DNA of 24,555 nt, from IMG/VR virus record IMGVR_UViG_3300044729_000109, positions 1 through 24,555 of that record; one strand, 5' to 3'. Below the pieces are notes generated by a model. That model saw nothing but the letters and a program-made list of their open reading frames with translations, was not told the DNA's origin and did not search any database. Origin of the DNA: a virus. The position numbers were made by a program, and so were the translations under genes. Position 1 is the stretch's first letter. Every line of letters begins with the position of its first letter. Positions 19,861 through 24,555 of the stretch are shown piece by piece.

Positions 19861-20612
19861 TAGAAAAACATCCCCCCACCAAGTTGATTGAACGGATCAA
19901 AATTCATTGGGCCACTTAAACCACCGCCCGACTGAAATCCAGCCAATTGAAAAGGTGCATTCAATAATTTGCCATAAGAAGTAGCTTCGCCACGAATACC
20001 GCCAGCTCTTGCCGCACCCTGTTGCCCAAGCAAGTTGGCAATATTTGTTCCTGACTCCATACCGCCAGCACCAACGCCTGCGGCTGATGATTGACCAATT
20101 TTTGCCAAGTTCTGCTGGGTTGTAAGTCCAACATTTGCCAAGCCACCCAAACGCCCGTATTGCTCTTCAATTAAGCTGGACAGAAGTTGTGGCCTGAATT
20201 GACTTAATGCACCTTGAATATTGCCGCCCCTTAAACCACCAGTGGCTGATGCTCTCTGAAGTAATGCTTCCTCTCCCTGCTTTGCAAGGGATTGAAAAGT
20301 CTCACCGCCGCTAATTCGCTCAATGGCCGCTTGTTCTTCCTCTGGCCCAAGTAAACCAAGCAATGCTTGTTGCTGTTTTAGTGCTGGTGCGCCTGCCGCA
20401 GCAAAAGGCTGCATCCCAGCAAGACCTCCAGCACCAACGTCAACATACGGCTTGAGCAATTTTTGCATTGCATTAAACTGCCTACGCTGTTCTTCTACGC
20501 CTGCTTGTGCTGCACCAGCTTGTGTTTCAGCCGCACCAGAGGCCGCATCTGCTTGCATTTTGCTGCCAAGCAGGGATGCCCCAATGGATAGACCTGTAAT
20601 TGGATCAGGCAT
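19860..20612 (-). CDS. DNA-transfer / ejection protein, P22 gp7-like
   Basis: A 250-residue protein starting PDPITGLSIGASLLGSKMQA, the hallmark opening of gp7/p32-type DNA-transfer proteins (P-D-P-(I/V)-T-G-L followed by a Gly/Ala hydrophobic stretch). It continues with AASGAAETQAGAAQAGVEEQRRQFN and a Gly-, Gln- and Leu-rich helical body (GGLRGGNIQGALSQFRPQLL) and a Gly/Phe-rich end (FDPFNQLGGGMFF). In P22 gp7 is processed and ejected before DNA. It overlaps the upstream gene by 8 bases. Confidence 0.84.
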   Translation of the reverse strand: MPDPITGLSIGASLLGSKMQADAASGAAETQAGAAQAGVEEQRRQFNAMQKLLKPYVDVGAGGLAGMQPFAAAGAPALKQQQALLGLLGPEEEQAAIERISGGETFQSLAKQGEEALLQRASATGGLRGGNIQGALSQFRPQLLSSLIEEQYGRLGGLANVGLTTQQNLAKIGQSSAAGVGAGGMESGTNIANLLGQQGAARAGGIRGEATSYGKLLNAPFQLAGFQSGGGLSGPMNFDPFNQLGGGMFF

Positions 20613-21048
20613 CGCCGAACTCCTTTAAATAATCTTCTAGCGTTTCGCCATATAAAGCCATCACATGATGACCGTGCTTGGTAGCAAAACCAGCCCCATG
20701 CACCAGCGAGACCGCCATCAAAATCAAATCGTAATACCCAGCTCGCCACATGAACGACTTGGCATCCGCTTGTTTATTGCGCTCTGCCGTGTCCGAGGCT
20801 TGCCACTTGAGAATCATTGTCGCCAGCAAGGGCGTTAAATGGGTGCTGTTGCCGATAAAAAATGCGTTCTGGTGCATACCCACCAGCGTGTTCCAAATGG
20901 TTGCATTTAGGTCTTCTCGTGCTACTGGGTCGCCATCTGCTACGTCATCAAAGACTTGGATTGCGTCATAGACCATTACCAGCCACTCAACGGCTGGTTG
21001 GGGCAGCATAAAAACCTTGGTCAGGTTCTCTCGCAGTCCATCGGTCAT
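20605..21048 (-). CDS. Virion-module helical protein with DDVADGD motif
   Basis: A 147-residue, largely helical protein. The ATG at 21048 is chosen as AGGAG lies six bases upstream. Conspicuous segments are WLVMVYDAIQVFDDVADGDP (residues 22-41), NATIWNTLVGMHQNAFFIG, and SFMWRAGYYDLILMAVSLVH. Proteins with this pattern recur beside structural genes in diverse podoviruses. The acidic DDVADGD on a helix superficially recalls metal-binding motifs of isoprenoid synthases, but there is no second such motif, so no enzyme is claimed. Function unknown; probably virion or assembly related. Confidence 0.75.
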   Translation of the reverse strand: MTDGLRENLTKVFMLPQPAVEWLVMVYDAIQVFDDVADGDPVAREDLNATIWNTLVGMHQNAFFIGNSTHLTPLLATMILKWQASDTAERNKQADAKSFMWRAGYYDLILMAVSLVHGAGFATKHGHHVMALYGETLEDYLKEFGDA

Positions 21049-21123
21049 GCACAACTCCTATACAGGGCAGGCCGCTGGATGCCAGAACTCAGCGACTGAA
21101 TTTTCGCACAAATTGACAAAAGG

Positions 21124-21519
21124 TCAATCCTCATAATCTTCATCTTCCCAAGCCTGACAAACCCGCATATCGTTGCAGATAAAGTCCAGCTTTTCGCAGT
21201 GACCCCTGAACCCTGCGCCCTTGTCATAAGCCGCCATCGGGATGCGCTCAATCCGAACTTGGGTCATGAAGCTGTTGTCGTAATACTCACAGTTTGAGCA
21301 ATGTTTGCGCCGTGCGTCTTTTTCATCGCACTGCATAGCCTCTGCCAGCCCTGCATAGAACTCTTTGTTTGCGCCAGCCTCATTGGTGGGCATTTCAGGA
21401 CCATAGTTCCAGTCAGCAACCGCAACCGCATAGTTCTTTTTGTTTTGGGCATTGGTCAAAAACTCCTCTTCCATCGGAAGGCCATTAAAGCCTCGCGGGA
21501 TAACCATAAATTCTTTCAT
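21124..21519 (-). CDS. Cys-rich protein with two CxxC-like clusters
   Basis: A 131-residue protein. The central and C-terminal part carries a likely metal site: HCSNCEYYDN (Cys-x2-Cys near residues 75-78), then GHCEKLDFICNDMRVCQAWE with three further Cys and a His. The layout resembles high-potential iron-sulfur-like or zinc-binding small phage proteins, but the metal cannot be decided. AAGGAG precedes the ATG by seven bases. The 75 bases downstream (21049-21123) hold only the next gene's ribosome site. Its place inside the late operon suggests a virion or assembly role. Confidence 0.76.
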   Translation of the reverse strand: MKEFMVIPRGFNGLPMEEEFLTNAQNKKNYAVAVADWNYGPEMPTNEAGANKEFYAGLAEAMQCDEKDARRKHCSNCEYYDNSFMTQVRIERIPMAAYDKGAGFRGHCEKLDFICNDMRVCQAWEDEDYED

Positions 21520-21529
21520 GCTGTTCTCC

Positions 21530-21865
21530 TTAACTGATTTCTCGACCTGATGCTCGGATGGTCAGGGATGTCCCTGCCCCTGCGATTGTGGAAATAAACC
21601 CGCCCGACTCCAATGCTTGCCCTACCAATTCAGGGCAGGTATAAGTCTCATCTGGCACGATGGTGCGTGTGTCAATAATCAAATTCGATGCCCCTGCCGA
21701 ACCGCCACTCGTCACCAAGTTGCAACTGAAAGTCACATTGTTGCCGCTGGTGTTGGTCACCGTGAACTTGTCAATAATCGCCTTAACATTGCTGGCGGTG
21801 TATTGGGTGGTTTGGCTGTTCTCTGCTTGTTTTGCAGGGATTAACACTTTTACTGTAACTGTCAT
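21530..21865 (-). CDS. Small beta-rich virion-module protein
   Basis: A 111-residue protein made of strand-forming, Thr/Ser/Val/Gly-rich sequence: TVTVKVLIPAKQAENSQTTQ, KAIIDKFTVTNTSGNNVTFS, and SGGFISTIAGAGTSLTIRAS. No signal or membrane segment. GGAGGTGTCC precedes the ATG, which overlaps the previous stop as ATGA. It is likely an all-beta structural accessory (decoration or tail). Family name not recognised. Confidence 0.74.
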   Translation of the reverse strand: MTVTVKVLIPAKQAENSQTTQYTASNVKAIIDKFTVTNTSGNNVTFSCNLVTSGGSAGASNLIIDTRTIVPDETYTCPELVGQALESGGFISTIAGAGTSLTIRASGREIS

Positions 21866-22656
21866 TGGACACCTCCGATATTGTTTGAAACTGTCAGGAT
21901 TATGGACGGAATAGCTGGAACTGGTGGCGTTGCGACAACAGAAAGTAATTCAACACTGAGGTCGCTCACCGAAAACATCAGTTCGACATAATCATTGGCC
22001 TTTAGGTCAAAAAAGTAATTCAGCGACGAGAAAATTTCACCGTTATTGCCTTGAACCCTAATCTGGCTTGCACTGTCTGGCACATCTGTTCCATTGAGCC
22101 TAAACCAAAAATAAAACTCTTCCGTGCCGCCACTGGTTTTATCCAACTGAAACGATGTATCAAAGTTGTAAATGCCTTCACTATCCACCACAATTCTTGA
22201 TGTCGGGCTGCCAATAAATACCCCATTACTCAAGTCTGTCGTGTTGAATGTGATGGCTTTGGCTGTATTGATAACTGTTGCTGTCTGGGTGGTTGTATCG
22301 TAAAACGACCCATACCTCGCTCGTTTGAACTCCCTTGGTGGTGGGGTCATCTGCAAACCCTCAACCGCTTTATTCAGTTTATCCACCAACGCCAAAGCCT
22401 GATTTGCTTTGTTTTCTGCCAATACACAGTTGACCGCCAACTCTTGTGCAATGTAGGCAAGTTGCGCCAACGCATCATTTGCTGTTGATTGGGCTGTCCC
22501 AGCGGCAATATTTATCTCAAGCACCACATCAGGCGCAATCGCATCAACAGTCGAAAACAATAATTCAAACTGCCTGATTTGCTGTTGGTCAGTCAGGAAT
22601 GTGGCAAGCTGGTCGCGGGTCAGATTCAGCTTGCGGGAGACTGGTGCGGTTGCCAT
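21862..22656 (-). CDS. Trimeric-type virion protein: coiled coil plus C1q/TNF-like jelly roll
   Basis: A 264-residue protein in three parts. Residues 1-110 are helical (LTRDQLATFLTDQQQIRQFE, NDALAQLAYIAQELAVNCVL, ENKANQALALVDKLNKAVEG), probably a coiled coil. Residues 115-250 look like a jelly roll: RYGSFYDTTTQTATVINTAK, SRIVVDSEGIYNFDTSFQLD, FYFWFRLNGTDVPDSASQIR, LKANDYVELMFSVSD. These match the strand pattern of C1q/TNF-type domains in phage fibres and knobs. It lies between gp10-like and ejection genes, sharing one base with the former's stop. It may be a tail-needle or knob analogue like P22 gp26; inferred. Confidence 0.76.
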   Translation of the reverse strand: MATAPVSRKLNLTRDQLATFLTDQQQIRQFELLFSTVDAIAPDVVLEINIAAGTAQSTANDALAQLAYIAQELAVNCVLAENKANQALALVDKLNKAVEGLQMTPPPREFKRARYGSFYDTTTQTATVINTAKAITFNTTDLSNGVFIGSPTSRIVVDSEGIYNFDTSFQLDKTSGGTEEFYFWFRLNGTDVPDSASQIRVQGNNGEIFSSLNYFFDLKANDYVELMFSVSDLSVELLSVVATPPVPAIPSIILTVSNNIGGVQ

Positions 22657-24062
22657 CAGTACGCCAATGCTTCAATCTGCGCCTCTAAGCGCACAAAAGA
22701 CACATGGGCATCACTGTCCCCACGGAAACGCTGGATGCGCCAGTTCCTCATGTGCCCTTGCTGAAACCAAGCTAAACGCTTCTTTCGGTTGCCAATTGTG
22801 CCAACAGAGATGAATTTTTCCTGCGAATAACTTTGTCCATCCAGCGAGTAACTGGTGCTAATTTGAGGGTTATCGCCAAGCGCAATGCTTCCCGTCAAGC
22901 TGACCAGTTCCATCTCGTTAAAGATCGCCCCATTGCTTTCGTTGTAAACAATCAAAGTGCCAAACTCCCATCGTACCTGTTGCCCCCAGTGGTGGCCTGT
23001 GTCCTGCACCAAGTAGCCGATGCTGGTGCTTTGCGGGTCACCCACCATCCACTTGTCGTAAACCCAAACCATGTTTCTGGCTCGGTATTGTGCAAACTCA
23101 ACCAAAGTCGTTGTCAGAGTAAACCAAACAGCCGTTTCTAAGGCTTTGGATGCAGAGGCATCAAAGACTATCGTGCGGTCAGGTAAGTGGACATAAAGAT
23201 GCTCATGGTTCTTGTCGTTCCTTGCTTCTAGCTTGACCAAGGCCAACTGAGTCTCGGTGTACTCCAGTAGGAGATTGTCAATTTCCTGTGTGCTGATTTT
23301 TTCAGTCACGGCGGCTGCGCCAACATAAATGCCTGGCGCTTCATTTCTTGCGCTACCCAAAAAAGCAATGCGGTCAATAAACACACAGCACCCTTGAGTG
23401 CCAATCACGCCCTTTTGTATCTGTGCGCCATCAATTCGTGCGAATGGAAACAAATCCCCACCGACGTTGTCGAATACTTCAATCGTGTTGCGGTTCAACG
23501 CATAGATTTCGTTTCGCAGCTTAAGCAAAGCTACCACTGGGTCAGGGTCAACCTCTGAACTGCCGTATTTGAGCGGATTAACTTGGGTCGGGTCTGATAA
23601 CTCAGTCACCACCAAAAACTCGCCATCTGTGGTCATAAAGTACCCATCGACCCACACCACATCTAGCACCAGACCCAAGTCAGGGTCGGTCACTTGCGTC
23701 AGGGTCGAGCCATCCCAGTAAAACAACCGCCCACCAGATGCAATCGCCAGTTCGTCAAAGCTGTAATCAAAGGTCACTAGTTGGTTGGTTGGGCCACCCA
23801 CATCGCCCAGCACGGTCACTGCGCCTGCACTGTTGATCTCCACCAGCTTCGTACCCATCACCCGATACAGGTCTCCTTGCCAGTTCACGCCGCCACGATC
23901 AATGCCTGGCCCTGTGCCGTTGGACACAATCCCATCGCCTGGTCGCAAAAACCCATTACTGATGCCTGATTGCTTTGGCACAGGCACAAGATTGACTGGG
24001 TAACTTGTACGCAGTTCAGGGGTGCTGTCGGTGTAGATACCGTTAAGAATAGGTATTTGCAT
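22656..24062 (-). CDS. P22 gp10-like packaged-DNA stabilisation (tail hub) protein
   Basis: A 468-residue protein of the Phage_stabilise (gp10) family, whose hexamer plugs the portal-gp4 ring and bridges to the needle. It opens QIPILNGIYTDSTPELRTSY PVNLVPVP in the family style, followed by a beta-propeller-like repeat region (RGGVNWQGDLYRVMGTKLVE, YSFDELAIASGGRLFYWDGS, LRNEIYALNRNTIEVFDNVG). The end has FQQGHMRNWRIQRFRGDSDA, a recognisable terminal motif. ATG 24062 gives a TGATG junction with the upstream gene; GTG 24065 is an alternative. Confidence 0.93.
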   Translation of the reverse strand: MQIPILNGIYTDSTPELRTSYPVNLVPVPKQSGISNGFLRPGDGIVSNGTGPGIDRGGVNWQGDLYRVMGTKLVEINSAGAVTVLGDVGGPTNQLVTFDYSFDELAIASGGRLFYWDGSTLTQVTDPDLGLVLDVVWVDGYFMTTDGEFLVVTELSDPTQVNPLKYGSSEVDPDPVVALLKLRNEIYALNRNTIEVFDNVGGDLFPFARIDGAQIQKGVIGTQGCCVFIDRIAFLGSARNEAPGIYVGAAAVTEKISTQEIDNLLLEYTETQLALVKLEARNDKNHEHLYVHLPDRTIVFDASASKALETAVWFTLTTTLVEFAQYRARNMVWVYDKWMVGDPQSTSIGYLVQDTGHHWGQQVRWEFGTLIVYNESNGAIFNEMELVSLTGSIALGDNPQISTSYSLDGQSYSQEKFISVGTIGNRKKRLAWFQQGHMRNWRIQRFRGDSDAHVSFVRLEAQIEALAY

Positions 24063-24355
24063 CACTTAGCCTTGTTGCGTTCAGAGATGCGCTTCGCCTT
24101 AGCCTTGGCATCTGCCTTTGATGATGCACCCCAAGCCCTCAAACTCAACAGCAAGCGGGTAGGCTCACCGTCTTTGTACTCAGGGCCAGCATTGCCACCC
24201 ATGCGAGCCAAGAACGATGCTCTGCGGGGGTTATCGCCTGACTTGACTGGTGGCTTGAGGTTCATGCCTTCAGCCTTTGCCGCCGCCCTGCCCTTGGCGT
24301 TCAAGCCGCCTTTAGGGTTCTGGCCTTCCTTGCGTGCATAAGCTGGCGTTTTCAT
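24062..24355 (-). CDS. DUF6321-like small basic virion-module protein
   Basis: A 97-residue, strongly basic protein. It has the characteristic opening TPAYARKEGQNPKGGLNAKG followed by a PPVKSGDNPRRASFLARMGG core and a SLRAWGAS segment, ending in a Lys/Ala-rich helix. This R-K-E-G-Q-(N/S)-P-x-G-G-L-N pattern is widespread in phages next to structural genes (from memory, DUF6321). DNA-binding is plausible from charge. Its start overlaps the preceding stop as ATGA. Confidence 0.84.
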   Translation of the reverse strand: MKTPAYARKEGQNPKGGLNAKGRAAAKAEGMNLKPPVKSGDNPRRASFLARMGGNAGPEYKDGEPTRLLLSLRAWGASSKADAKAKAKRISERNKAK

Positions 24356-24555
24356 CTGAACCCCTTGATCTTTTCAGCAATCTTTTTAGGCTGCTTGGCA
24401 AACTGTTTACCCTTGGCAGTAGCCTCACGCTTTGCCCTTGTGGTTGCCGCATACTCAGCCGCGGTCAGAGCTTTGATGGCCTTCTCAGGCAGATACCTTT
24501 CGCCAGTCTCAGACGATGGCTTTCCCGACTTGGTGCGCCATTTCTGAGCCCCCCA
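24352..24555 (-). CDS. Basic unknown protein, C-terminal 67 residues (cut by window edge)
   Basis: The frame is open from the right edge and ends with TGA at 24352-24354. The visible part reads W-G-A-Q-K, then WRTKSGKPSSETGERYLPEK, AIKALTAAEYAATTRAKREA and TAKGKQFAKQPKKIAEKIKG. It is very rich in Lys and Ala and resembles small Lys-rich proteins encoded beside phage head genes. The start lies outside the window. It couples to the DUF6321-like gene by an ATGA overlap. Function unknown. Confidence 0.78.
   Translation of the reverse strand, partial: WGAQKWRTKSGKPSSETGERYLPEKAIKALTAAEYAATTRAKREATAKGKQFAKQPKKIAEKIKGFR

Noticed and set aside
18000-20000. Low-complexity Ala/Gln repeats as possible DNA repeats
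   Set aside because: They are explained by coiled-coil codon composition of the ejection proteins; no exact long DNA repeat was seen.
1-24555. CRISPR arrays, tRNA genes, insertion sequences, integrase or attachment site
   Set aside because: Looked for regular repeats, cloverleaf-like segments, transposase or recombinase motifs; none was convincing. The hairpin repeats at 6381, 6581 and 6904 are too few and unevenly spaced to be an array.

Overview
The window is a slice of a tailed-phage (or prophage) genome with a P22-like, podovirus-type virion plan. The Gram-negative host is inferred from a complete Rz/Rz1 spanin pair, SPII lipoprotein signals and Shine-Dalgarno-led genes. The protein flavour (YqaJ/ERF recombination genes, DUF1376 replication protein, freshwater-phage-like small proteins) would fit a betaproteobacterial host, but that is a guess. 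I see no integrase, CI-type repressor, tRNA, insertion sequence or CRISPR array here, so lifestyle cannot be decided.

Layout. (1) Positions 1-6036, minus strand, read right to left: a small helix-turn-helix regulator, a Cys-rich secreted peptide, a strongly structured RNA leader, a DUF1376 replication protein, a lambda-P-like protein, small unknowns, a RusA resolvase, a DNA methyltransferase, a zinc ribbon, an HNH-type nuclease, then terminase small and large subunits and the start of a P22-like portal cut by the window edge. (2) Positions 6037-6173: the divergent control region. (3) Positions 6174-10329, plus strand: tiny accessory genes separated by hairpins, then a recombination module (ERF annealing protein, YqaJ exonuclease, a protein with an SSB-like acidic tail) and small unknowns coupled by ATGA overlaps. 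(4) Positions 10326-24555, minus strand, read right to left: gp10-like DNA stabilisation protein, small virion proteins, gp7/gp20/gp16-like ejection proteins, an S74-terminated tailspike, a second fibre-like protein, then a membrane/lysis cassette ending in an M15 endolysin.

The portal leaves the left edge while genes normally downstream of portal and capsid enter at the right edge. This is what a circular or circularly permuted (headful) genome looks like, with scaffold and coat genes lying outside the window.

How it works together: the central control region fires leftward (replication, methylation, packaging) and rightward (recombination). The long leftward late module builds the tail, ejects DNA and lyses the host. 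The most unusual element is the double-pseudoknotted RNA at 5601-5701 on the minus strand. It ends in a U8 tract directly before the replication gene and looks like an attenuator. There is no gene-free stretch over 300 bases; the two longest gaps (5593-5722 and 6037-6173) are described as regulatory features.
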